From the NCBI RefSeq assembly GCF_000813325.1, contig NZ_BBQE01000003.1: 64,000 bases of DNA; one strand, written 5' to 3'. Under the pieces are notes generated by a model. That model was given only the letters and a program-made list of their open reading frames with translations, searched no databases and was not told where the DNA came from. Position numbers and translations under genes: made by a program. Positions 43,691 through 52,972 of the stretch are shown piece after piece. The number at the start of each line of letters is the position of its first letter. The stretch's first letter is position 1. Origin of the DNA: Sulfurospirillum cavolei. Lineage in GTDB: Bacteria; Campylobacterota; Campylobacteria; Campylobacterales; Sulfurospirillaceae.

Positions 43691-44671
43691 TCACTCTCCT
43701 ATTTGATTAAAAATCTTTCTTGCTAGTTGCTCTACAACTGGCACGGCAACACTATTGCCAAATTGTTTATACGCTTGTACGTCACTGACAACAATTTTGA
43801 ATTCTTCATCAAATCCTTGCAATCTAGCCGCTTCTCTTGGTGTTAATTTTCTAGGATTTTTATCTTTTTGCGCAATTAAAATTTCTGATCCATCTTTATA
43901 GTACCTTGCTGAAATCGTACTAGTATATTCCGAGTCTTCGTCAAATAAAGAATAACCAAAACCGTTACCTTTCTGTCGATGTTCTATTTTACGTTTTTGA
44001 TGCCCAAGCCATAATCTATCGGAAATAGTATATTTTGGACTTACATTACATTCTAAGATAGAGGCTAGTTTTATTTTTTTGTCTACCTTTTGAGGAAACT
44101 CAAATTCAAGACTATGATCTAAAAAACCTATAATATAAATGCGTTCTCTATTTTGAGGTACACCAAAATCCTTCGCGTTTAAAACTTGTGCAAACACTTT
44201 ATAGCCTAACTTTTCTAATGTCTCTTTGACAATTTTAAAAGTAGTGCCTTTATCATGATTTTTAAACCCTTTAACATTTTCTAAAAAAATTACTTTGGGT
44301 TTGTGATGTTTTACAATACGCGCTATTTCGAAAAATAACGTTCCTCGTGTATCTTCAAAACCTTTTCTAAGACCGGCTACGCTAAAAGCTTGGCAAGGAA
44401 ATCCCCCCAAAAGGATATCAAAAGGCGGTATATTTTTTTCATCTATTTTTGTAATATCTCCATAAGGTTTTTCTCCATAATTGGCATAATAAGTCTCACA
44501 TGCGTATTTATCGATTTCAGAAGCAAAAACGAACTCTATTTTACTTTGAAATGCACGTTCAAAACCTCGACGAATTCCACCAATGCCCGCAAATAAATCT
44601 ATGGCTTTATACCGTGCTATTTTGTTGTAGTTGTTCATTGTAAATAAATTTCTTTCCATAAAATAGGTCAT
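43691..44671 (-). CDS. DNA (cytosine-5-)-methyltransferase
   Basis: The roughly 326-residue enzyme has the standard motifs in order: AIDLFAGIGGIRRGFE (I), GGFPCQAFSVAG (IV, catalytic Cys), FLENVKGF (VI), FGVPQNRERIYIIGF (VIII), a short target-recognition region, LTPREAARLQGFD (IX) and QFGNSVAVPVVEQLA (X). The start at 44671 was chosen because AAGGAG lies 7 bases upstream; ATG codons at 44659 and 44638 are alternatives. With the next gene it forms a type II restriction-modification system. The DNA is far more AT-rich than the flanking que genes, indicating transfer. Confidence 0.93.
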   Translation of the reverse strand: MTYFMERNLFTMNNYNKIARYKAIDLFAGIGGIRRGFERAFQSKIEFVFASEIDKYACETYYANYGEKPYGDITKIDEKNIPPFDILLGGFPCQAFSVAGLRKGFEDTRGTLFFEIARIVKHHKPKVIFLENVKGFKNHDKGTTFKIVKETLEKLGYKVFAQVLNAKDFGVPQNRERIYIIGFLDHSLEFEFPQKVDKKIKLASILECNVSPKYTISDRLWLGHQKRKIEHRQKGNGFGYSLFDEDSEYTSTISARYYKDGSEILIAQKDKNPRKLTPREAARLQGFDEEFKIVVSDVQAYKQFGNSVAVPVVEQLARKIFNQIGE

Positions 44672-44851
44672 CTGTTTGCTCCTTGTATCTCTTAAAAATA
44701 TAATACAAGTTTTCAAACATATACCTCAAAAAATTTTCATTTTGAAATATAATACAGTTAGATTATAGTATCAAATTGATTATAACTAGATTTGACAAAT
44801 TTTCTTTATATCTCTTTTTGGGTATCATTTCTTACTTTAAAATAAGGTGAC

Positions 44852-45400
44852 ATGTTTATGCTATGGCAAATCAGTAAAGAGTTTGATTTTTGTTACGGAC
44901 ACCGTGTTTGGTCGCAGCAGCTCGATTCGGAGTTTGCGCTTACGGGGTGTTTGGCGTGCCGTCATTTGCACGGACACCAAGGGAAAATCGTCGTTTACCT
45001 TCAAAGTACGAAGCTTCAAGACGGTATGGTGACCGACTTTCATCATCTCAATTGGTTTAAACGCTTTTTAGACGACACGCTCGATCATAAATTCATCATC
45101 GATATTCACGATCCTCTTTTTGAAACTTTATTGCCTCATTTTGCCGACAAGCAGCACCTCATCGAGCATGAAGCGGGCTATAAAATTCCCGATCTTACCC
45201 GCGTCAAAGACGAGCCCTCTTTTATCGTAGAGCTTTATGACGGTTATATTATCGTTGATTTCGTGCCGACGAGCGAAAATATTTCGACGTGGCTTTTAGG
45301 GATCGTTTCGCAAAAAATGAGCCGTTTAGGAGTGGAAGTTTCCCATATCGAATTTTTGGAAACTCCCAAAAGTAAAAGTATCGTTTACAATCAATCTTAA
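44852..45400 (+). CDS. queD: 6-carboxytetrahydropterin synthase
   Basis: The 182-residue protein converts dihydroneopterin triphosphate to 6-carboxytetrahydropterin, the substrate for QueE. It has the zinc histidines and catalytic Cys in FDFCYGHRVW and CLACRHLHGHQGKI, plus DGMVTDFHHL and DHKFI. It is longer than E. coli QueD (about 120) but resembles the long form of Campylobacterota. It is divergent from the restriction-modification pair and overlaps dut tail to tail by 4 bases. Confidence 0.92.
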   Translation: MFMLWQISKEFDFCYGHRVWSQQLDSEFALTGCLACRHLHGHQGKIVVYLQSTKLQDGMVTDFHHLNWFKRFLDDTLDHKFIIDIHDPLFETLLPHFADKQHLIEHEAGYKIPDLTRVKDEPSFIVELYDGYIIVDFVPTSENISTWLLGIVSQKMSRLGVEVSHIEFLETPKSKSIVYNQS

Positions 45401-46095
45401 GCTTTCGCGTAAGCCTTTTCAAGTCGTTTATAAAGGGCTTCCGTGCCCGGAACGTCTTGTGCGTCTAAAAAAGAGAGCATCACTTCGTTATCTTCCTTAC
45501 CGTTCCACACTTTTTTATAGCTTCCCTCTTTGTAACCGTGGTCTTGTCTAAATTGGTTTAAGACGTTTTTGGCAACGTAAAATTTGTACAGCACTTTGAG
45601 ATTGATGCCGCATTTACGTGCCAACGCAAAATACTTGCGAAGCAGTCCGTCGAATAAATCAACGTCAAATCCCGTCATCTCGTGGACGATGTTCTCGATG
45701 TCGTTGATCAGCTCCATCGGGTCGGTCGAAGCGGTCAACAACGGCTCTTTCGTAAACGCTTCAAAACCTTGAACGTCGAGTACGTCATGGATCAGCTGAT
45801 CCAAATCGCCTTTGAGATTGGTTTTATACTCTTCCAGCAATAAACTCATCACAAAATGCCAAATATCGACGATCTCAACCGTCACGTTATCCCAATCGGT
45901 CTCTTTGTTGATGTTCTTCCAATGTTTCCAACTAAAACTATCGATGAGCTCCGCGCACTCCATGTAAATACATCGTTTCCAGTTAATCAGGCGGTTGTGT
46001 TTGGTATATCCGTTTTCCCAGCCGATGCCGTTGGTCTCATCGTTCAGTTTTTGCTGGAGGGAGAACATTTGAAATAAATACTCTTTGCTTGTCAT
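45397..46095 (-). CDS. dut: Dimeric dUTP diphosphatase
   Basis: The 232-residue all-alpha (MazG-like) dUTPase hydrolyses dUTP to dUMP, keeping uracil out of DNA. NRLINWKRCIYMECAELIDS and SWKHWKN, then DNVTVEIVDIWHFVMSLLLE, provide the metal-binding EXXE and EXXD motifs of the dimeric type used by Campylobacter. It converges with queD. Confidence 0.92.
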   Translation of the reverse strand: MTSKEYLFQMFSLQQKLNDETNGIGWENGYTKHNRLINWKRCIYMECAELIDSFSWKHWKNINKETDWDNVTVEIVDIWHFVMSLLLEEYKTNLKGDLDQLIHDVLDVQGFEAFTKEPLLTASTDPMELINDIENIVHEMTGFDVDLFDGLLRKYFALARKCGINLKVLYKFYVAKNVLNQFRQDHGYKEGSYKKVWNGKEDNEVMLSFLDAQDVPGTEALYKRLEKAYAKA

Positions 46096-46119
46096 CTCTT
46101 TTCCTTACTCTTAAAAACG

Positions 46120-46893
46120 CTAGATTATACTTTGTTGCTCCATAAAAGTCAAAATAGATTCGCTTCCGACGCGGTACCCTAGCTCAAAACAACGCATCAT
46201 TTCGCTAAAAGTAAACAATCCAAAGTTCGAAAGCGAAGGGTCGCTCACGTAAAGATCGCTTTTAGCGATTTGCGCTTGAACCGGTGCCGTAAACGCTAAA
46301 AAGAGTGCTCTTTTCAAAATCGAATGCAAATCGTGTTTGGCTTTCGCGTCGATCGGATGAAGGTTAACGCCGATAATCGGATACTCCAATTCCAAAAGAG
46401 GCGAGATCGGAAGGTTGTCCATAAAGCCTCCGTCGATTAACATGTAGTTCTCGTACGCAATCGGACGAAAGATCGGAAAAAGTGCGGAACTTGCAACGGC
46501 AAGCTTGGTCGCTTCGCCTTTGGAAAAGCAGACTTTGTTACCGCTAAGCAGATCGACGCAGGTAATAAACATCGCTACAGGCATATCTTCCAGCCGCTCA
46601 ATCGGTGCGATTTCACGTAAAATCGCCGCTTTTTCGTCAATCCGCAAAAGGCCTTTGCGAAAATAGTTGAAACCGAAAACAGCTCGTAAGGCATCGCTTT
46701 TAAACAAGCGTATCAGATCAAACGCGCTCATCCCCGAAGCGATTCCGACTCCGACGACCGCGCCGATACTTGTGCCTGAAATCGCGGCGATGTGAACGTC
46801 GTGACGCTCCAACGCCGCAATCACGCCTAGATGAAATGCGCCCCGTGCCGCACCGCCGGAAAGGGCTAAAGATACGCTTAGTGCCCCAGCCAT
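46120..46893 (-). CDS. Patatin-like phospholipase family protein
   Basis: The 257-residue protein has the oxyanion loop GGAARGAFHLG (near 13), the nucleophile elbow GTSIGAVVG (Ser near 42) and the catalytic Asp in DGGFMDNLP (near 153), so the Ser-Asp dyad is complete. It resembles RssA/NTE-type lipid hydrolases. Its ATG lies 16 bases inside the preceding metallophosphoesterase gene, so it belongs to the phoH operon. The lipid substrate is unknown. Confidence 0.9.
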   Translation of the reverse strand: MAGALSVSLALSGGAARGAFHLGVIAALERHDVHIAAISGTSIGAVVGVGIASGMSAFDLIRLFKSDALRAVFGFNYFRKGLLRIDEKAAILREIAPIERLEDMPVAMFITCVDLLSGNKVCFSKGEATKLAVASSALFPIFRPIAYENYMLIDGGFMDNLPISPLLELEYPIIGVNLHPIDAKAKHDLHSILKRALFLAFTAPVQAQIAKSDLYVSDPSLSNFGLFTFSEMMRCFELGYRVGSESILTFMEQQSII

Positions 46894-47651
46894 CGAATAA
46901 TCCTAAATTCGCCCTCATACGTCTCGACGATCGCCGTACACGACTCGACCCAATCGCCGCAATTGAGGTACTCGATACCGTCGATAGTGCGAATTTCGGC
47001 TTTGTGAATGTGCCCGCAAATAACCCCATCGTAACGGTGGCGTTTGGCATGCTCGCTTAAGATCGACTCAAAATCGGTAATGAACGAAACGGAACTTTTG
47101 ACATGGTCTTTGACGTATTTGGAGAGTGACCAATGACGGTGGTAGCGCATTTTTTTACGGAACCAATTTAGGATTTGGTTGATGTTGAGCAGTAAATCAT
47201 ACCCCATATCTCCCAAAATCGCCAACCACCGTTTGGTCATCGTCACGCTGTCGAAAAAATCGCCGTGCGTGATGAAGTAACGCTTTTGATTGAGCCCGAT
47301 ATACTCCGCTTCGTCGCAAATACGAATCGAATCGCCCAATCCCAAAGGCAAAAACGAGCGCAAAAAGTCGTCGTGATTGCCCGTGATGTAATAGACGTTC
47401 GTACCTTTTCGGGCTTTTCTCAAAATTTTTTGAATCACGTCTGAATGCGATTGCGCCCATTTGAGTTTTCGCCTCATCGCCCAACCGTCGATAATGTCTC
47501 CGACCAAATAGAGATTTTCACACTGTGTACGTCTGAAAAACTCCAACAATTCGCCTGCTTGCGAAAAACGCGTGCCCAAGTGAACGTCGGAAATAAAGAT
47601 AGGACGAAACGAGACAACCTCGTCTTCATGGGCAAACGAATATTTGGTCAT
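46878..47651 (-). CDS. Metallophosphoesterase, LpxH-like (UDP-2,3-diacylglucosamine diphosphatase family)
   Basis: The 257-residue calcineurin-type phosphoesterase has the full metal set: FISDVHLGTRFS, VGDIIDGWAM, YITGNHDDFLR, ITHGDFFDS and GVICGHIHKAE. The family cleaves UDP-diacylglucosamine in lipid A synthesis; LpxH and the related enzymes differ and I cannot tell which substrate this one uses. It overlaps phoH by 4 bases and the patatin gene by 16. Confidence 0.85.
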   Translation of the reverse strand: MTKYSFAHEDEVVSFRPIFISDVHLGTRFSQAGELLEFFRRTQCENLYLVGDIIDGWAMRRKLKWAQSHSDVIQKILRKARKGTNVYYITGNHDDFLRSFLPLGLGDSIRICDEAEYIGLNQKRYFITHGDFFDSVTMTKRWLAILGDMGYDLLLNINQILNWFRKKMRYHRHWSLSKYVKDHVKSSVSFITDFESILSEHAKRHRYDGVICGHIHKAEIRTIDGIEYLNCGDWVESCTAIVETYEGEFRIIRWLGH

Positions 47652-49045
47652 TTGTGTTTATCGGTATCTCCGAAAATTTCATCGGCAAAGTGCGAGAACT
47701 TCCCGCGTACCGATTTGTCCAGCTCGATGGCAAACAAAGAGATGTGCGTCTGCTCTTTTTTAGTTTGCTTCAAAAGCGACGTTAAGCCGTTATTGTACCG
47801 ATTGAGGTACATATTGTCGATTTGACGGTTGGAGCCGATGACGATGGCTTTACAGTTATTGTCCAAACGCGACAAGATAAGTTGCGTCGTGTTGTTGGAG
47901 CTGTTTTGCCACTCGTCTAAGATGACGATGGCATTGGAAAGCGTTCGTCCCCTAGCCTCTCCCGGCCAGAGCTTTTCGATGTTGTATTTGGTGATGAGCT
48001 CTTGCACTTTTTTCTCGATCGCCATTTGCGGCTCTTGCGTACTGTCGCGTCGCTTCATCTTCTTCTTGGCGATAAACTCCAAGGTGTCGTACAATGCCAT
48101 ATTGTAGATGCGAAACTTCTCGTCGTTGCCGGAAAGGTAACCCACATCCGCACCTTTATCGACGCTTTCGATGGAGTTGCGAACGTAGACGATTTTTTCG
48201 TAACTGCCTTTGCTCACTAAGCGCATCGCCGCGACAAACGCCATCAACGTTTTACCGCTTCCCGCGCGCGCGTCGATGACGTGAATGTCGTACATGTTAG
48301 AAAGCAACGCTTTCATAAAAAACTTTTGTTTGAGGTTGATCGGTTTGACTTCCAAGCCCCTAAAATCGAGCTCTTCGTTTAACATGTGAATAATGCCGCC
48401 CGGAGAAATAATCGCATGGGCACTGTTCCCGTCCGAACTCATAAATTCGTAACTGTAATTGCCGCTTTTATGCTCGGGATCGTATTCGCCGATCAGCTTT
48501 TTATCGAGCGTATTAAAGAGTGCCGAATCGACGTTGAGCTGTTTGACGAACTCAAATTCGGGAACGTCGCTTCGATCTTCGCGTAAAGATTCGACCGTCA
48601 CGTTGTGAAACAGTCCGAACATACGTGCGTAAACGTCTAAGGAGAGAAAAATGACTTTGTATTTTGTGTAATACTCTTTTGCCGCCGCGGCCGCTTCAAC
48701 GATGCGCTTGTCGTTGGATTCATTGAGAAACGTCGCGTTCATATCGGATTCGTAACTGTTTTTAGAGAAGAGATGAATAGCAATCGTATCTTCAAAACGC
48801 ATCTTTACGACGCGAACGTCTTCGTTGCTATCGACTTCGACGACTTTACACGACGCGAGCATTCTCGCAAAACTTCGAGCTTGATAGCCCAGTTCGGTAA
48901 AGTTCTTTTTGAAGTCTTCCAGTTCGATCAGTACGGTTTCGGGGATAACGATGATGTTATTGCCGTTGTCGCACAACTCTTTAATGAAATTGGTATTGTG
49001 CAAGATAATGTTCGTATCGAGCACGTAAACTTTCTTGACTGACAT
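47648..49045 (-). CDS. PhoH family protein with N-terminal PIN domain
   Basis: The 466-residue protein combines a PIN ribonuclease-like domain (KVYVLDTNIILHN at the start, VIPETVLIELEDFKK) with a PhoH ATPase domain (about 245-466: VIDARAGSGKTLMAFVAA as Walker A, AIVILDEWQNSS as Walker B). This PIN-PhoH arrangement is linked to RNA metabolism. I chose the ATG at 49045, preceded by AAGGAAGCGG; the longer frame to 49249 would run past the promoter. It starts a three-gene operon with the metallophosphoesterase and patatin genes. Confidence 0.9.
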   Translation of the reverse strand: MSVKKVYVLDTNIILHNTNFIKELCDNGNNIIVIPETVLIELEDFKKNFTELGYQARSFARMLASCKVVEVDSNEDVRVVKMRFEDTIAIHLFSKNSYESDMNATFLNESNDKRIVEAAAAAKEYYTKYKVIFLSLDVYARMFGLFHNVTVESLREDRSDVPEFEFVKQLNVDSALFNTLDKKLIGEYDPEHKSGNYSYEFMSSDGNSAHAIISPGGIIHMLNEELDFRGLEVKPINLKQKFFMKALLSNMYDIHVIDARAGSGKTLMAFVAAMRLVSKGSYEKIVYVRNSIESVDKGADVGYLSGNDEKFRIYNMALYDTLEFIAKKKMKRRDSTQEPQMAIEKKVQELITKYNIEKLWPGEARGRTLSNAIVILDEWQNSSNNTTQLILSRLDNNCKAIVIGSNRQIDNMYLNRYNNGLTSLLKQTKKEQTHISLFAIELDKSVRGKFSHFADEIFGDTDKHK

Positions 49046-49076
49046 CCGCTTCCTTTCGACACAATTGTATGCAAAC

Positions 49077-49082
49077 ATTATA
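49077..49082 (-). promoter_or_regulatory. -10 element of the phoH operon
   Basis: TATAAT on the minus strand, ending 31 bases before the phoH ATG. Confidence 0.55.
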
Positions 49083-49153
49083 TCAACTTGGTAACAAAAG
49101 AGGTGCGTTTTTATTGCACAAACGAGGCCTCTTTTTTTGAGTATACTTTTACC

Positions 49154-50038
49154 ATGGAAACACTGGAAGCCTTTTACCAACGCATCGCCAAACCACTGCC
49201 GCACAATATTGAAAACGGTATTGGGCACTTTAATGTCTTCACGAGGCAAGAGTGCGCGCAGATTCCCTACAGTCGCAAGGACTATTTTAAGATCACTTTT
49301 CTAAAAGGCAAGCACAAAGTCCATTATGCCGACAAGACCCTGCAGAGTGAGCGTTTTGCACTAATGTTCTCTGACCCACTGGTGCCTTACAGTTGGGAGT
49401 CGCTCGATGGGCAAAAGTGCGGCTATTTTTGCATCTTTACCGAGGCGTTTTTTCACCATTACGGCGCACTGAGAAGTTACCCACTCTACCGCCCTGAGCA
49501 TCCTAAGCTCTTTTTACTGAGCGATGAGAGCGCACACGAAGTGGAGACGATCTTTGAGAAGATGCTTTTAGAGATGAACTCAGATTATGCCTACAAAGAC
49601 GATCTTTTGCGTGCCAAAACGCTAGAACTCATTCACATAGCGCTAAAAATGCAACCTGCGTCTATCACATTAGAAGCGCAAAGCGATAAAAAGCGCAAAA
49701 TTGATGCACTCTTTAACGAACTCTTAGAGCGCCAGTTTCCCATCACCTCGCCTTACGAGAGACTGGAGCTTAAAAATCCGAGCGATTTTGCAAGGCTTCT
49801 CAACATTCATCCTAATCACCTCAACCGAACGCTCAAAGAGCTCAGTGAGAAGACGACCACGGAGCGCATTGCTGAGCGCGTTTTGGAAGAGGCAAAGATC
49901 TTGCTCAAGCACTCTTCGTGGAGTGTAAGCGACATTGCGTATGCGTTAGGGTATGAAGAGTCCGCACACTTCATCCACTTTTTCAAAAAGAAGCTCAATC
50001 AAACACCGCAAAATTACCGACAAACTCAAAATATTTGA
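49154..50038 (+). CDS. AraC-family transcriptional regulator
   Basis: The 294-residue regulator has an N-terminal cupin-like sensor part (YSRKDYFKITFLKGKHKVHY) and two C-terminal helix-turn-helix units: FARLLNIHPNHLNRTLKELS and WSVSDIAYALGYEESAHFIH, then FFKKKLNQTPQNYR. The ATG at 49154 has no ribosome-binding site, and TATACT ends only 6 bases upstream, so the message may be leaderless. It precedes an MFS pump on the same strand, which it probably controls. Codon use has fewer CG-containing codons than neighbouring genes. Confidence 0.88.
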   Translation: METLEAFYQRIAKPLPHNIENGIGHFNVFTRQECAQIPYSRKDYFKITFLKGKHKVHYADKTLQSERFALMFSDPLVPYSWESLDGQKCGYFCIFTEAFFHHYGALRSYPLYRPEHPKLFLLSDESAHEVETIFEKMLLEMNSDYAYKDDLLRAKTLELIHIALKMQPASITLEAQSDKKRKIDALFNELLERQFPITSPYERLELKNPSDFARLLNIHPNHLNRTLKELSEKTTTERIAERVLEEAKILLKHSSWSVSDIAYALGYEESAHFIHFFKKKLNQTPQNYRQTQNI

Positions 50039-50125
50039 TTTGCGCAATCCTTTGTTTGAACCTAGCACCAAAGAAATGTGCTCTACTTGGTATGATTTCA
50101 TCAGCATTCAACCAAGGAGAAAAGG

Positions 50126-51298
50126 ATGATTTCACCCAAACAAATCTACGTGATGTCAGCGGTGGCTGGCATTAACGTTGCAACCATTTACTACAACCAA
50201 CCCATCTTAAACACGATCGCTCAAGATTTACATGTAAGCGCACTGGCGGTGGGAAACTTGCCCACCTTTTCACAAATCGGCTACGGTTTAGGACTCTTTT
50301 TTGTAAGCCCTCTAGGCGATAAGATGGACCGTAAAAAACTGCTGTTGATCTCGCATCTACTTTTAGCGCTCTCTCTTGTGGGTCTTAGCATTGTGGAGAA
50401 CCTCTACGCGCTGTATGCACTAAGCCTTCTTACGGGTCTTTTTGCGGTTTCCGCGCAGATCGTCATTCCAATGGCAGCGGCGATGAGCGGAAAAGACAAA
50501 GGCAGAGTCGTCGGTTCCATCTTTAGCGGCCTGCTCACAGGCATCTTGCTTGCTCGAACGCTCAGTGGTTATGTGACCGAGTGGTTTGGAAACTGGCATG
50601 GCATCTTTGCGCTCTCTTCGGTGTTGGTTTTTGCCTGCATGGTGGGCATCGCCAAAACCTTACCGAACATCGAGCCACACTTTTCCCAAAGTTACGGCTC
50701 ACTTTTGGCGTCATGCGTGTACCAGCTCAAACGCTTTGCTCTTTTACGTGCCAATGCGCTTCTTATCACCGTGTTATTTGGGGTATTTTGCTCTTTTTGG
50801 ACGACATTGACGTTTAAACTCTCGCTTGCACCGTTTAACTTTAACAGTGACGTCATCGGGCTTTTTGGAATTCTTGCCGTTGCGGGAGCACTGCTAGCAC
50901 CTTACATCGGAAAAGTCGCCGATAAGATCAATCCAACCTTTACCAAAATCCTCTCCATAGCGATGATCGTTGTTAGCATTATCTTGATGAAAGTGTTTGA
51001 GGATTCGCTTGCGGCGTTCATTATCGCCACATTGTTGTTGGACATCGGCTTTCAAGCGGTGCAAATCAACAACCTCGCACAGATCTACACGCTGGATGAA
51101 AAAGCCCACAGCCGCATCAACACGGCGTACATGAGTTCGATGTTTTTAGGTGGAGCACTGGGAACGGCCATTGGGGTTTACTGTTGGGAGCACGGCGGTT
51201 GGGCGTTGGTCAGCTTGCAACTGCTTAGCTTAAGTGTGATCGCTCTTGCTATCATTTTCTACAGTGCCCTTGATTCAAAACGCACTAAAACGCTCTAA
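50126..51298 (+). CDS. MFS transporter (12-helix, DHA1-like)
   Basis: The 390-residue protein has twelve predicted helices and the MFS loop GDKMDRKKLLLIS between helices 2 and 3. NVATIYYNQPILNTIAQD near the start is typical of the YbcL/AraJ-like drug exporters. AAGGAGAAAAGG precedes the ATG. It lies 87 bases after the AraC gene, so inducer-controlled efflux is a fair inference; the substrate is unknown. Confidence 0.9.
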   Translation: MISPKQIYVMSAVAGINVATIYYNQPILNTIAQDLHVSALAVGNLPTFSQIGYGLGLFFVSPLGDKMDRKKLLLISHLLLALSLVGLSIVENLYALYALSLLTGLFAVSAQIVIPMAAAMSGKDKGRVVGSIFSGLLTGILLARTLSGYVTEWFGNWHGIFALSSVLVFACMVGIAKTLPNIEPHFSQSYGSLLASCVYQLKRFALLRANALLITVLFGVFCSFWTTLTFKLSLAPFNFNSDVIGLFGILAVAGALLAPYIGKVADKINPTFTKILSIAMIVVSIILMKVFEDSLAAFIIATLLLDIGFQAVQINNLAQIYTLDEKAHSRINTAYMSSMFLGGALGTAIGVYCWEHGGWALVSLQLLSLSVIALAIIFYSALDSKRTKTL

Positions 51299-51371
51299 AC
51301 CTTTTTACATGTAAACACTCTCTCCCGCCAAGGATTCGTAACCTAAGCGAATCTTCGATACTATTCTAGTT

Positions 51372-51387
51372 TGTAATATTCATTACA
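51372..51387 (+). promoter_or_regulatory. Inverted repeat before the DHA2 efflux gene
   Basis: TGTAAT-ATTC-ATTACA is a perfect inverted repeat with a 4-base spacer, 27 bases before the ATG. It could be a repressor operator, though no regulator gene adjoins it on the correct side. Confidence 0.4.
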
Positions 51388-51414
51388 CTTTTGAGAAACT
51401 AGGAAACATTTACT

Positions 51415-52932
51415 ATGCCTTATACCCACGAAAAAAGGTGGAAAGCCCTTGGGGTTCTCTGCCTTGCTATGTCGATCGTCACGCTAGACAACACCGTGCT
51501 TGACGTCGCGCTCCCTTCCATTTCAAACGACCTCTTGGCGAGCATGCGCGAACTTCAATGGATTGTCAACATCTACATTCTCGTCTTTGCGTCCATCTTA
51601 ATTACCATCGGCGCTTTGGGCGATCAGTGGGGGCGCAAACGCTTTTTAAAAATCGGCATAGCCCTTTTTAGCCTTGCTTCGTTGGGTGCGGGGCTTTCAA
51701 GCTCGACGGGGGAGCTTATCTTCTTTCGAGCCCTGAGCGGTTTGGGTGCGGCGTTCATTATGCCCTCTACGCTTTCCATCATCACGCACATGTTTATAAA
51801 CACCACCGAGCGCATGAAAGCCATCGGGCTTTGGTCGATGATCTTTGGACTCTCCCAAGGCTTAGGACCGCTGGTCGGCGGCATTATCATCGAATACGCG
51901 TCATGGCATTGGGTCTTTTTTATCAACCTCCCCATCGGGTTTACGGCATGGTATGCTGCAACGCGAATCCTGCCCGAATCGTCCAACCCCAACACAAAAG
52001 CCGACATCCTCGGTATGGTTTTGTGCATCTTCTTTTTGTTTGCGCTTACCTACGGCATCATCGAAGCTGGAGAGCGCGGCTGGAGCGATAAAAGCGTGTA
52101 TATCAGCCTCTCATTCGGAGTGCTTTTTTGCGCTCTTTTTATCGTTTGGGAGAGACGTTGCGCGCATGCGATGATCCCGTTTGAACTCTTTGAAAAACGC
52201 ACCTTTACGATTCCCTCATTCGCCATTGCGCTCATCGTTTTCGGCATGGTCGGCTCCATGTTTTTCTTCTCCCAACTGTTTCAAACCGTACAAGGTTACA
52301 ACGCTTTGGAAGCGGGACTCTTGCTAATGCCCATGACGCTGGGCGTGGCAATCGGCTCAAAGTCGGCTCCGCATGCCGTCACAACATACGGTATGCCTTT
52401 AAGTATCGGCGGCGGCATGATTATCTCAGGACTCGGTATGGCGATTTTTGTCGTCACAATCGACGTGCATATGCCGCTTTGGGCGATTTTAATCGGTTTT
52501 TTCGTTCACGGTTTGGGCATGGGACTCTCCATGCCGCCCTCCACCGACTCCATTATGGGCTCGATTCCTCCTCAAAAAGCGGGTGTGGGCAGTGCCTTAA
52601 ACGACACGACCATCGAACTCTCTGCGGCGATGAGCATCGCGGTTTTAGGCAGTTACGTCAACCGCATTTACCTTTTACATGTCAAAGAGATTGAAGTCGA
52701 TGTTTCACTTTCCAAAGCCCTTCAAACCTCTATCCAAACGGCACATCAAGCCATTAGCGCACTTCCCGATCTCGCCCTTCGCGAAAGCCTCTTTTTCCGC
52801 GTCGATCACGCTTTTATCGAGGGCATTTTTCATACGATGATAGTCGGATGTCTTTTTTCCATTTTGAGCGGGCTTTTAGCAATCTATCTTTTGCCTAAAA
52901 AGGCTTCTTCAAGAAGGGGAAAAACCGTTTAA
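51415..52932 (+). CDS. MFS transporter, DHA2 family (EmrB/QacA type)
   Basis: The 505-residue, 14-helix drug/proton antiporter has the family start VTLDNTVLDVALPSISNDL, the loop GALGDQWGRKRFLKIG and the motif C region FGLSQGLGPLVGGIIIEYAS. No EmrA-type adaptor gene is nearby, so it likely exports across the inner membrane only. A TTACATGTCA motif lies in the coding region at 52675. Confidence 0.92.
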   Translation: MPYTHEKRWKALGVLCLAMSIVTLDNTVLDVALPSISNDLLASMRELQWIVNIYILVFASILITIGALGDQWGRKRFLKIGIALFSLASLGAGLSSSTGELIFFRALSGLGAAFIMPSTLSIITHMFINTTERMKAIGLWSMIFGLSQGLGPLVGGIIIEYASWHWVFFINLPIGFTAWYAATRILPESSNPNTKADILGMVLCIFFLFALTYGIIEAGERGWSDKSVYISLSFGVLFCALFIVWERRCAHAMIPFELFEKRTFTIPSFAIALIVFGMVGSMFFFSQLFQTVQGYNALEAGLLLMPMTLGVAIGSKSAPHAVTTYGMPLSIGGGMIISGLGMAIFVVTIDVHMPLWAILIGFFVHGLGMGLSMPPSTDSIMGSIPPQKAGVGSALNDTTIELSAAMSIAVLGSYVNRIYLLHVKEIEVDVSLSKALQTSIQTAHQAISALPDLALRESLFFRVDHAFIEGIFHTMIVGCLFSILSGLLAIYLLPKKASSRRGKTV

Positions 52933-52935
52933 AGC

Positions 52936-52950
52936 GTGCTACAATAGCAC
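52936..52950 (+). promoter_or_regulatory. Inverted repeat over the bacteriohemerythrin -10
   Basis: GTGCTA-CAA-TAGCAC is a perfect inverted repeat that contains the TACAAT -10 (52940-52945), 27 bases before the GTG start at 52973. A repressor bound here would block the promoter. Confidence 0.45.
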
Positions 52951-52972
52951 AAAAACTTTACGGGGAGTCGTC

